Source of the DNA: Brassica napus
Lineage: Eukaryota > Streptophyta > Magnoliopsida > Brassicales > Brassicaceae
Direction: 5' to 3'
NCBI RefSeq assembly: GCF_020379485.1
Contig: NC_063449.1
Coordinates: 34,717,473-34,781,472 of the forward strand
Length of the DNA stretch: 64,000 nucleotides
In this document: positions 34,756 through 46,308 of the stretch, in pieces
Position numbering within the stretch: position 1 is the stretch's first letter
How the letters are laid out: every line of letters begins with the position of its first letter
Program-made: the position numbers and the translations under genes
The notes under the pieces: generated by a model
What the model was told of the DNA's origin: nothing
The model's database searches: none
The model's input: the letters and a program-made list of their open reading frames with translations, nothing else

Positions 34756-37700
34756 ATGGCGAAGATAAGCAGGCCATCAACAGGAAGACATCATTTGGCT
34801 TTCGTGTTGCTTCTCTTTCTTGTGGCTGTCGGAATCTGTGTTCCTGTCTTCGCTCTTCTTCCTTCACTCTCCTCTCATCAGTCTCTGCCTCCTGCGCTAC
34901 CTCGAGACGAGAAGGTAAGAAAGATTCATACTTTCAGAGATTGCTACTGAGAGTTTGCTTCTTGATGCTGCTAGACTCTGCTAGTAGGATATGAAATTAA
35001 AATCAACGTGGATCCAAACAAGTATGATATGGTTCTGTCTCACTGCTGGAGTGGATGCATACCTTATATGTTTCTCATTTCATGTAAAAGTTCTTAATTT
35101 TCATTTCTGAAACTTGTAGATGATGTCTCGGAAATTTTATATAAAAGATGACATGTTTTGGAAAGGTGAGAATCCTTTCCAGATCATTGGTGGTGATTTG
35201 CACTACTTCCGAGTTCTTCCTGAGGTATTGTCCTCTCTCTGAGTAACTAGTTATGTAGGTAATTATGATGTTTATGATATGCTTCATTGATTGATTAAAG
35301 CCAGATTTATGGATGCAGTACTGGGAAGATAGGCTTATGAGAGCCAAGGCTTTAGGTCTGAATACTATACAAACGTATGTTCCTTGGAATCTGCACGAAC
35401 CAAAGCCTGGGAAGATGGTCTTTCAGGGCATTGCTGATCTTGTGTCCTTTATCAAGCTTTGTCAGAAACTAGATTTGCTGGTTATGCTCCGTGCTGGACC
35501 TTATATCTGTGGAGGTATCTGTTAATTTGATGTTGTTGTGATTCTTGTGAGTTGATTCCAGTGTTTTTACCACACCATGTGGAAGATGTGTTTTTCACAC
35601 ATAAACAAATGCTGATACATGTTCTGGTCTGCGTCACAGAATGGGATTTGGGCGGTTTTCCTGCTTGGTTACTTGCTGTGAAACCACCTCTCAAACTGAG
35701 GGCAGCAGATCCTGCATACCTTAAGTTGGTAAGTAATCATAAACAGTAAACAATTGAAACCACTTTTAACCAGCTTGCAGTGTGCAATATTAGTTTAGAT
35801 TTTATGCACTGTCAAACTCTGTAGGATTCATTGGTAGTGGAAATTAGCATGGGAAAGGATTAAGTGTTTTGTGGACAATGAGCGTTTATTATGTTAACTT
35901 GATTGCTGCTTTCTCCTTATTGAGCTCAGCATTCGCTCTTCCCTGCTTGTGTACTATGTTAATGCATGTCACATCTTTGTTCTCTTGTTTGGGATATTCT
36001 CTATATGTATCCTCCATATAGATCCTTTACTACGTTATTTTCCTACTCTGACATGTTCTTCACAGGCCGCATTCTAAGACTGTTCTTATGCATTGTGTTT
36101 GAAAGTAGAGTTATTCATAACAAAACATATCACAGGTTGAAAGATGGTGGAATGTTCTATTGCCAAAGATATTTCCTCTGCTTTACAGCAACGGGGGTCC
36201 TGTTATAATGGTTCAGGTATGCACATTAAAAAATGTTCCATTTCTATATGATTTATCCTGGTTTTTTTCTAGTGAATGTGACATATGTACACTTTATAGG
36301 ATGTGTTGGCTTCTATTAAACCTAGAACACTATGTGAAGCAAGTTTTTAATAAGTCTAGGTTGTTTTTGACAGATTGAAAATGAATATGGGTCATATGGA
36401 AATGACAAAGCTTATCTTCGTAATCTAGTGACTATGGCTACGGGACACCTGGGGAATGACATTATTCTGTAAGACTTTGTACATCTTCAACAATATGACA
36501 GTGGCTCAAGTGAAAATAGATTATGGAATTTCTGTTAATGATCTTCAGCTATACAACCGATGGTGGTACAAGAGAAACACTTGAGAAAGGAAATGCCCCC
36601 TTATATGATGTCTACTCAGGTAATGAAATTCATTCAGATTATTTCATTTCTTCATCCTGAAACTTCAACATATGTTGATTATAAACCGTAAAAGTGACAA
36701 GCAACTTCATCGTTCTGATAGCTGTGGATTTCTCAACGGGTGATGACCCTTGGCCAATATTTGAATTGCAAAAGAAGTTTAATGCTCCAGGAAGATCACC
36801 TCCACTTTCTTCGTAAGTCTCTTGTGACCCTAACTTTCTACAATGAATTTATTTCTCGTTTATAATCCGTTGAGTTGTGTGATACAGGGAGTTCTATACT
36901 GGTTGGCTTACGCATTGGGGCGAGAAGATTGCAAAAACAGATGCCGAATTTACAGCAGCTTCACTTGAAAAGATATTATCCAGAAATGGTTCAGCTGTGC
37001 TATATGTGTGTGCTTGATCATTTTCATTTACAAATGTTTACATGTTAGTGATTCATGATAGAGGTGATGCACGTGTATGTGATGTTCAGATGGTGCATGG
37101 AGGAACAAACTTTGGTTTCTACAGTGGAGCAAATACTGGCTCTGAAGAATTTGACTACAAACCAGATCTGACTTCCTATGATTATGTAAGGCAATTTCAT
37201 ATTATTACCTACAATCTTAATTCCAAAGTTGTTTAGTTTTTCCTTCTGTTTTTTTTTTTCTAATTCAGGATGCTCCCATTAAGGAGTCTGGTGAGATAGA
37301 TAATCCAAAATTCAAAGGTTTGATTTGATGATCTTATGATTGCTTTTAGATATTTAGGGGCCTTGCTTTGTTTCCTTTATTAAACTTTGTGCTATTTCTG
37401 GCAGCTCTCCAGAGAGTGATTAAGAAGTACAGTGCTGCACCTCACACCACTACCCCCTCCAATACCAAACGGAAAGCGTATGGCCCAATCAAGATGCAGA
37501 GGAAAATATCTCTGTTTGATTTGATGAGTATGACAGATCCTGTAGATGTGATCACTTCCACCAACCCAATTTCAATGGAATCTGCTGGACAGGTAAATAT
37601 CATTAGTCTCTTCCCCTTATATTTGACTGTGCAGCTTAAGCATTTCCTTACTCACCATGAAATGGTCTAATATTATTGTCCTTTGTGTAATCTGATTTCT

Positions 37701-39201
37701 TATTATCTTGCTCCCAGATGTTCGGATTTCTTGTATATGAATCTTCATACATTTCCAAAAAGAGTGGGAATATCCTAAGAATACCCAAGGTATAGATTCT
37801 TGTTTCCTTTTGTAATCAATCATGGTAAATATAGCATCCGGGAGACTTAAATCCAGGAGTAACACAAGGGTTATCTTCTAACATAATGCGTTGCAGGTTC
37901 ATGACAGAGCTCAAGTGTTTGTTTCATGCCTTTCCCAAGATGTTGATGGGGGAGTACTGAGATACATTGGTACAACTGAGAGATGGAACAACCAACCTGT
38001 TTCTATTCCAACTACTGAGTGTGCCTCTAACACTAGCTTATTTATTCTGGTAAGAGAATCAGCAGAGAAGCGTCTTTACTTCTATTAGGGAGCTGTAGCT
38101 TCATCAATTTTATAGTTTACCGTTAAGCACAGTCTCATTTGGGTGACTACTTTGATCCTGTTTCTTATAGGTTGAAAACATGGGTCGTGTAAATTACGGG
38201 CCATATATCTTTGATGAGAAGGTAAGACTCATTTCACACAGTGATATACTTTTCTTAATCATTTTACTTTATACACATGATCCCGTTAGTCTTCAAAGTT
38301 GGTTATATATACCAAAGTGAATGTGATGTTTGCCGTTTTAAAGTTTTGGTCCAGACACCTCGTTCAAAAGGTCTATTTTGTATTTACATTCCAGGGTATT
38401 CTGTCTCCGGTTTATCTAGATGGTGAAATTCTCCATGGATGGAAGATGATACCAATTCCTTTCCATAACTTGAATCAAATGCCACATTTCAGTTTCAAGA
38501 TGCAACATGCCAAAAAGAGTAGTGAGAACCTTGAGGTTACTAATGGTCAGTGCTGTGTTTTTGTTTTTCAGCACATCCTTGGTTAATTTAAGAGTGTTGG
38601 TGATGGAACTTCGTCTACATGAATCTAATTGCTTCTTTCGCTGATTATTGTAGACGTGGGTCAAAAGGAACCAGCTCTGTTTGCTGGTGAGTTCTCTATC
38701 AACAGTGTAGAAGAAATCAAAGACACTTATCTATCATTCAACGGTTGGGGCAAAGGAGTTGCGTTTGTCAATAAATTCAACATCGGAAGATATTGGCCAG
38801 TAAAGCTCTGTCCTAAAGCTTATCCAATGAACATGGTATCTTAGAGTTTCTCCTTACACATGCCTCTTTCTTTTTGCAGTCTGTTGGACCACAATGCAAC
38901 CTCTACGTTCCTGCGCCACTCCTGAAGCCTGGCAGAAACTCTGTGGTAATGTCAGCAAGAACATGAAATCTAGTAGACTGCTTTGTTAGGACAGAGGGAT
39001 GGAACCGTTTTAGTATTTTGGGAATTAGAGACTCTATACATTACTCATTGCATCCTTTGGATCACTTAGATTTGCTGATAAAACATTTTTTTTCAGGTGA
39101 TCTTTGAGTTGGAATCTCCACATGTCGACCTTTTGCTTCGGTCAGTGGATCAGGAAGACTTCACATGCGGTTCAAATTATTCCAAAGTCAATCAGTTGTA
39201 G
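34756..39201 (+). CDS. BGAL17: Beta-galactosidase 17-like, GH35
   Basis: About 19 exons. The first are 34756-34914, 35120-35224, 35319-35514, 35640-35728 and 36136-36216; the last is about 39097-39201. The N-terminus (MAKISRP) has a hydrophobic signal-anchor-like stretch, [20 protein letters not shown]. The GH35 core follows: [43 protein letters not shown] (split between exons 3 and 4), [16 protein letters not shown] with the catalytic Glu of the NE pair, and later [11 protein letters not shown] and [11 protein letters not shown]. The C-terminus has the jelly-roll [20 protein letters not shown] and ends SKVNQL. GH35 enzymes hydrolyse terminal beta-galactosides, in plants mostly in the cell wall or secretory path. 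Order and sequence point to BGAL17 (AT1G72990). No break seen. Confidence 0.94.
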
Positions 39202-40691
39202 CTGTTTAGTTGTGCAGTAGCCAATATTTGACCAATCATGCTTTTGGGAATAACAAAATATTGGTAGTACAACAAAATCTAAATAACAGTTTATAACATA
39301 ATTAATAGATGAATTGAGAAAAAAAGACTATGCCATACATTAATAGATGAAGTGAGAAAAAAGAATGAGCCATTTGTCAATGATAACTCATCGTGGATAG
39401 TTCTGATTCCAGGTCTTACCGCAACGAGGAGAGTAAATAATTTGTTTGTTGCCACTTATGAACTTTCAAAGAACTAAACTCTCACCAGTTTATATACACA
39501 AAATGAAAATAAATATTAAAAATGAAGCTTGAAAAACCAAATTAATAAACTAACAAAACCATGCTAACAATCGATATCCTCTTCCCATCTCCTCTTCCCA
39601 TCGGCGTTAACCAATAACATTGTTACACTAATATATTTATAGACAAATGAAAAATCTTCTCAAATCCATATTTCAAATTATTTCCTTTGAATGGACTATC
39701 AAAAGGTTGACTTGGATAATCTGAAAGAATGCTGGAAACATTATATATTGTGTAATGAGTTGTTGCATAACACACATGAGAAAACAAACTGATTTTAAAA
39801 GTAATTTATTGAAAGATTTAATTTTATTAATACTTATATATTATGTGAAATGTTCTTTTATGTTAAGATTTATTGTGAAACTATTGTTAGAGATAATTGC
39901 ATTGGCGTATCTATGATTAGTATCCATATATTTTATGGTTGTCGTTGTATGTCTTCATTTTCATCATGTACTTGTTTTAGTGCAACATAGGTACACACAA
40001 AGATGTTTTCTAACTTTTTACTTCCCACGAAAAAATCAAAAACTGTTTCTAAATACTTATAGACGGCTTGTCAATACCACATAGCTATGCATAACCTTAT
40101 CTTCTATGCTAATGCTTGCTTTCTAGATTCAGTTGGTGTGGTTTACAAGATCATGTGTGATCGTGAAATACCAAGCTGGAGACATCCATGTGTACAACAC
40201 ATGTCAAGTAAGCATTAGCATAGAAGATAAGGTTAGTTTTAACAATTGTCATGTTTGCTCATAGACTAAGTTCTTGTGGTTCACAAAATCACGTGTGACT
40301 TGATAAACCTTCAAGCAAAGCTTTAACTTAATTCATCATCAGCTTGTTATGTAAACTGTCTTTGAAGAAATGAGCCATTGATTTAGTGTTGGTTTTCCCT
40401 TTATTTAAATAAATTACCAAAATTATCGTATGTAAATTATATATTTGCTATAGGTTGAGAAAATTGTTAAAACTAAATCTGAAAACAAATCAGGCAAGGC
40501 ATGATAACATTCAGACAGAAACCATGATTAACTTCTCACACAAGCAAACAAATCTGATTGTTCTAAATAGGCTTACACACAGTTCATTACACAATCTGAT
40601 CCTATATTTCAATGAATAGAATATCAAAATAACCAGAGATGGAGAAATTATCCAACGAGTTACGTTGTATGATAACATCTCAATTTGTAGA
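39202..40691. other. Intergenic between BGAL17 and HTH
   Basis: No gene. It contains an inverted repeat (40093-40121 with 40206-40234) and AT-rich DNA. Both flanking genes end here, so the gap is their common 3' side. Confidence 0.6.
40093..40234. repeat. 29-bp inverted repeat
   Basis: Arm 40093-40121 (aaccttatcttctatgctaa...) is the reverse complement of 40206-40234 with one mismatch; the loop is 84 nt. A looser repeat, gtggtttacaagatcatgtg and gtggttcacaaaatcacgtg, lies in the loop and just to the right. Confidence 0.75.
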
Positions 40692-43648
40692 CTAAACACC
40701 TGCCTTGTTTCCAAGTCTCTTTCGGAGAATCTTGACTCCCATGTATCTGCAAAGATTGACAACTTCTCTGTTTATATATTGAAGTTAAAGTAAACCTCAA
40801 ATCCATTATGTTACTATTGATTTCAATTTACCTTCCCATCATCATGACCGTGGCTTGAGGGTTGGTTCCAGGAGACTCGTCAAATGTGGAACCATCAATA
40901 ACTCTGAGCCTGTTGACACCGAGAACTTTGCGGTCAGGGCTCACAACTTTACCCACAAGACAACCACCATGATAGTGCCATATTGTGACAACAGTATCTT
41001 TACAGAACTGAGCCATTGATTTGGTATCGTTCACTTGCTTTGGTCTTAGATTGATGTTTGCCTTGACACTTAAGCTAAGCATCTCGTGTACGTTTTGCTT
41101 GTCGCATTGTGTGTAGTTTAGGAAGCGCTTAGACGTCACAACTTTTGAAACCAGACGAATGGCTTCAACGCAGCGTTGGAGATCCACCGGGTGTTTGAAG
41201 TAGTTGAAGGTGACTGATGGGTTGTCATCTACATTTGTGTTGAGCAAGCTCAAATGCCCTCTAGAGATTGGGTAAGCTAATTTCTCCAAGATGAAACTTC
41301 CATTGAATGCTTCATGAAGTTGGTATTTGTTTCTTCTGATGTAAGCTTGTGTTGCTTCTGGTCTTCTCTGCTTTGCAGGTATGGTGGAAAACAATTCATT
41401 CTGCAGAAAAATTCAAAGACCATTCACATACAAAGACGCTAATAAGGTATAAGTTATGTAGTTTATGGTTACCTTATCTGACATAACCCCATAGTGAGTA
41501 TGAATGCTCTCAGGGGATTGTCCAAAGCCAGTGCTGGCTTCAACATACACACCCATCTTTGTGATTCCAACGGTCTGGATAAGTGACTGCTCTATAGGCT
41601 GCTTTGAAGGCACCAAGATGGTGTTCATCGGATTATCAGCCATTCCTTTCCCAACATGCTCGTTTTCTAGAACCAAAGGTATCTTCAGCCTCTGAAGCTC
41701 CTTCTTAGGTCCAATCCCACTTAACATCAGCATCTGTGGTGACCCAATGGCTCCACTGGACAAGATCACTTCACTTCCCTGTCTATTCGAGAGCAAAGCC
41801 TGGTGTTGATTACCATTCTCGTCTTTGAATATCACGCCTGTTACTCTAGGTCTTGTTCCTGCATTCAAAACCCAAAACATAAGTTCTTGGGTAACTTGAG
41901 AGTCACGCAAACCCTAGTTTATATCATTGGTACCAGATGTGTCAAAGACTATCTTTTGCACGGTGGCGTAGATCAAGACTCTGAGCTTCTGAGGGTTAGC
42001 GTAAGCGAGAAGCTCAGCGGCGGTGTGACGACGGCCGAACCTATCGAAGATTGTGCCGCCGATCTTGGTGCCGGAGACGTGATCATAAGTGAAGCCATTG
42101 AAAGGTCTGACTCCAACTTCTAAAAGACTGTCTCTCAGAGCTTTCTGCCATAAGGTTAGCTTCGGTTGATGAACGATCTCTCGCTCCACCCATGGATACG
42201 ACTCATTCACTAGCTTCGGATCCCACCCTGCTCGCTTCACGAACCTATGCCATTCGAAAACGTGTAAAACATTAAAAGACGTGATCGTATAGCCCATTAT
42301 TATACAACATTCTCGATCGGTGCGTTTTCATAGATGTAACACTGACCAATAATGACACGAGGCATGGATCATATCAAGTTATCAACTAATCCCTCAGTTT
42401 CTGAAAAATAAAGTTTTTGTTTATTTATATATTAAGAAAACACATTATAATTTGATAATAAATACATTATGATCTGTAATTAACTATTTACAATATTTTT
42501 TATCCAGTAGTAATTTAGTAAATACAATTATTTTTTAGACCATTTACGATTTAACAATATTAACTCATAAAATATATAAAAACATTGAAAATGTATTTTA
42601 AGAAGCAAACATTTCTAATAAAATATTTATATTTTAAAAACAGAGAGAATATACGATTTCTTTATAAATAACAAGATCTATTTCAAGTTTCACTATTCAC
42701 AATCTTGTTTTTTTTCCTAAACATGATGTAATAATTACTTACGCAGCATCGGCTCTGGAGTAGAAACCAGCATTGATACAAGAACCGCCGCCGAGAACTC
42801 TAGCACGAGCGTTGTAAACGCCGTCAGTGGAAACAAACGCCTGAGACGCAGAGGAAGCTGACGTATCAGCAAGTCCTATGTGGAAGTTCCTGAGGAAAGA
42901 GACGTTTGCGTTTGTAAACGGAACGCCACCTCTCTCTAGAACAAGAACGCTGAAGTTCCGCGACAGCGTTGCGGCGAGGGGACAGCCTGCGGTTCCGCCT
43001 CCGATGACTATGTAGTCGTAGGTGGAGTCTCGACCGTTGGATGAAAAAGACGATGAGGAAGATGATGCGAATGTGCTGGCTTTATCGATGAACTTGTATC
43101 TATAAGGATTGAACTTCGGCTTCTGCTCTTTACCTACATAAAAAATTGTTTGTATCGTTATTTTATTAACTAGACAAGGACTAAACAAGTGCGGGTAGTT
43201 GGTAGAAGTAACTACACCATTAATGTCGTTAGCAGAACCAAACCCAACAAAAAAAACATAATAGTTATGCGTAAAACAAGACTGAACTGTTTTTTGTGTC
43301 TTAATCATTCTAGATTCGGTCCTAATGAATCAAGAAACAGAGTTTCTCTTTCAAGAAATGAGTAACTCATGTAAAGTGATTATATAAAGTATATGACTGT
43401 GAACAAGTTCGGACATAAACTGATTTTGAGAAACATAGCTCCACAACTACAAAGAATCGTCAACAACTAAGAGAGAAAGAAAAAATATATATAGTTTACT
43501 TCAAACACAATACTAAGAAGAAACACAGAAGTTAAAGTTTATAATGAGAAAGAATTGTGTGAAGAGAGGAGTTACCTTTAGAAGCAGTGGAGGAGAGAGA
43601 AGTTGGGAGAGAGATAAGAAGAGCAAAGAGAAAGAGCTTGAGAGCCAT
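40692..43648 (-). CDS. HTH: HOTHEAD-like GMC oxidoreductase
   Basis: Six exons: 43576-43648 (secretory signal MALKLFLFALLISLPTSLSS), about 42744-43133, about 41930-42240, about 41474-41858, about 40834-41402, and about 40692-40747 (YMGVKILRKRLGNKAGV). The FAD-binding Rossmann motif is DYIVIGGGTAGCPLAATLS, then VLERGG and RVLGGGSCINAGFYSRAD. The GMC signature region is SSGAIGSPQMLMLSGIGP. The C-terminal active-site part is WHYHGGCLVGKVV and ESPGTNPQATVMMMGR. HOTHEAD is needed for normal cuticle and for preventing organ fusion, probably by oxidising long-chain hydroxy fatty acids. The downstream neighbour is the RHD3-like gene on the same strand. The long intron at about 42241-42743 may hold a MITE. 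Intact. Confidence 0.95.
42389..42655. mobile_element. Possible degraded MITE in an HTH intron
   Basis: The ends ccctcagtttctgaaaaata and tttaaaaacagagagaat are rough inverted repeats of the type seen in Brassicaceae mariner-like MITEs, with an AT-rich interior. Match is imperfect and no clear TA duplication was fixed. Confidence 0.35.
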
Positions 43649-43754
43649 TGGAGACTGCAGAAACCAAAACATAGATTTATGTTTTTTTTTTGCTTCTGCT
43701 TCAACTTCTTATGTGGCTTTTGATGAATGGTCTTGTTTTGTGTGTACCTTCTCC

Positions 43755-43764
43755 TATAAATAAC
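43755..43764 (-). promoter_or_regulatory. TATA-like box upstream of HTH
   Basis: The minus strand reads TTATTTATAG about 110 bp before the HTH start codon, at a suitable distance for a TATA box. Confidence 0.4.
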
Positions 43765-43801
43765 TCTTAGGATCCAACTGAGCGGTTGTTCAAAAAAAAA
43801 A

Positions 43802-43872
43802 AAAAAAAGAGGATCCAACTGAGCAACTATATTAATTACACCTACATTTCTATATATTGTTACATAATATGT
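43802..43872. repeat. 71-bp direct repeat, copy 1
   Basis: It is identical over 71 bp to 44571-44641 (gaggatccaactgagcaact to cataatatgt). A shorter ggatccaactgag also occurs at about 43770. Confidence 0.85.
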
Positions 43873-43969
43873 AACCATTTTTACGAATTAGTTATACAAA
43901 TTCATCGAATTTAGGTAGGCAACATCTCGGTAAAAAGTAAATAGTAAGAGAATGAGTTGATAAATACTA

Positions 43970-44225
43970 CTCCCTCTGTTCCTAAAATTAAGATTTTCTA
44001 GATTATGCACGCTTATTAAGAATTTAATAAATATTTATAATTTAATTTATTTTTTACTTTATTATACACTTTCCAATAACTTTCCACCAATAAAATTTAA
44101 TCAATTCAAATATTCTCAATTAACGTTCCTCAAAAGTATAAAAAAGTACCTTACCAATATAGAAAATCTATTTTGTGGAACAAGAAAAAAAATCTAAAAC
44201 ATCTTACTTTTAGGAACGGAGTTAG
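43970..44225. mobile_element. Stowaway-type MITE, 256 bp
   Basis: It begins CTCCCTCTGTTCCTAAAA and ends TTTTAGGAACGGAGTTAG, the classic Stowaway/Tc1-mariner terminal inverted repeat, and is flanked by TA on both sides (43968-43969 and 44226-44227). It is AT-rich and non-coding. Confidence 0.85.
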
Positions 44226-46308
44226 TATATGTTGGTGGTCTCACAAACGAAATCGGGTCTTGACTCTTGAGTGTGTCCCATTTTTGTCGAAAATAGCAAA
44301 TGAAAAGGACAAGTGTATAATCTTACTTATTGAGTTGTTCCCAATTTAACTATAAATAGTATTTTTATAACTAGAAAGTTCTGGAACCATGAATTTTAAC
44401 CATGTATAATTTTCTATGAGAAACTCTTTTCGTTGTAAATCGAAAACATAACCTCCAAAATTCATACAAACTACGAGAACTAGTTGGTTAATTATAAATA
44501 GTCACCTAATAACAAAACTTCTAGCTAGTAATTCTAATATTAGACTAATTATATAAAAAGACTCGTTGTAAAAAAAAGAGGATCCAACTGAGCAACTATA
44601 TTAATTACACCTACATTTCTATATATTGTTACATAATATGTGTTTCAAAAAAAAAAAAAAGACTCATTGTCACGGAATAGTTTCTTGCGGAAATTAATGA
44701 TAAGTACACTTCACTGGTTATTAGAACAGTCATTATCATTTAAACTTTCATCTTTTATCAGAAACAAAGACTTAAGAGGTGTTGCTTTCACCGTTTTACC
44801 ATGGTGATAATAAATCATTTGATTTGTTTTGACTCTGGGACCAGTTGTAAAAATAATTTATTAGTATCATATAATAATAAAAACGATTGAAAGATAAAAA
44901 GGAGAGTTGTACAGCTTGTCTTTGTCATTAATGGCGATATGAAACGGTTGAAATAGGAGGTCTGGTAGCCGTTGGATCAAAGACTTGATAGATTAAAAAG
45001 TGTTTCCATTAATCATGTTCACCTAACCAAACCAGCAAAAAACAACAGTATACGGAGCCATGTTTTTGGCGAGTAGTTTTGTTTAGTAGATCGTAGTTAT
45101 GACCATAACTGTAAGTTAACAAAATCTTCACGAGTCATGTATATTTTGACAGCTAATTTAATTGATTAGCTTCACCTATCTAACTAAACAGAAAACACAT
45201 TCCGTTTTATTTGGTTTGGGCATGTGATATATGGGTTTTACTAACAAAATTAGAATAACCTCGGATGAGTTAGTTGCCAATTTTATTTCAAAGAATAAAA
45301 AAAATTGTATTTTAGGGTTGAATTTAGAGTAGGAGCATTGATTAAAATGTTACATCGCATCACGTACGTTAGTCATATAGATCGCACGAGATTTCACTGA
45401 CTTTAAACTAGTCACAAGTATAAGAACAAAAGTATACAAAGTAACTAAAAAATTTGAAAGTTTTATATAATGGAAATAGAGATTAATGAGTTTATATGTG
45501 AATGTGAACTATAATTTGTATGATTGGTTATTAATGGGCAAACCTTTTTAGACAATTTTTATTGTGCTTATACGTTTTTAAAACCTTTTGTCCATTACCG
45601 ATCGACCAAAACCCCACAAAAATTGTTTGTAGACAAACTCAATTATACTCGGACGAACCATTTGACAGCTATACTCAGAACGACTATAACTACATAATTT
45701 GATTTTGAATTTATTAATGAATGTTTTTATGGAGGGAAAATAAATTTCATATATACAACAAAATCACTTGAATATTCTTACAAAACTGTTTTGGTTAATA
45801 CCTAGTAGGCTAGTAACCCACAAAAAGCTTATGGACATTTCTTAAAAGATAAATTCATTCTATAATATTATGGTGATTTTCGGTGGTGGATATGCAAACT
45901 GTAAAGAAATGATGATAATAAATACACACACCAATCCCTGAGTTGGATTCAGAAATGTGTATTCAATAGTTTATAATAATGGTTACAAAACTTTACAACT
46001 CAGTAGTTAATGTAAAGATTAATTTCTGCTCTCTTTTCTTGTGACTGGCATGTTATCCCATGCTCCAACTTTCACGAAACTAGTTATTGAGATCGTACAT
46101 GTAATTATAGTCCAACTTTATTTTATTTTTACATTATAAGAAAAAAATAATCAACCAGTTCAGAATCAAATCATGCCACAAAGCTTTAAAGTCACTTGTT
46201 GTGTATAAAGAAAAGTACGCAGCGTTTTTGCACTCATGAGTAAGTTAACAAGTTTAAAAAACACCAAAGTATTGGAGATCAAACCTTTGGAGAGTAATCA
46301 GATTCTTC
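44226..46308. other. AT-rich intergenic, HTH upstream to RHD3-like 3' side
   Basis: It contains the second copy of the 71-bp repeat (44571-44641). No gene or clear regulatory element is recognised in the rest. Confidence 0.55.

Noticed and set aside
34586..34867. Minus-strand frame overlapping BGAL17 exon 1
   Set aside because: Exon 1 on the plus strand splices in frame into the GH35 domain. The minus frame has no family match.
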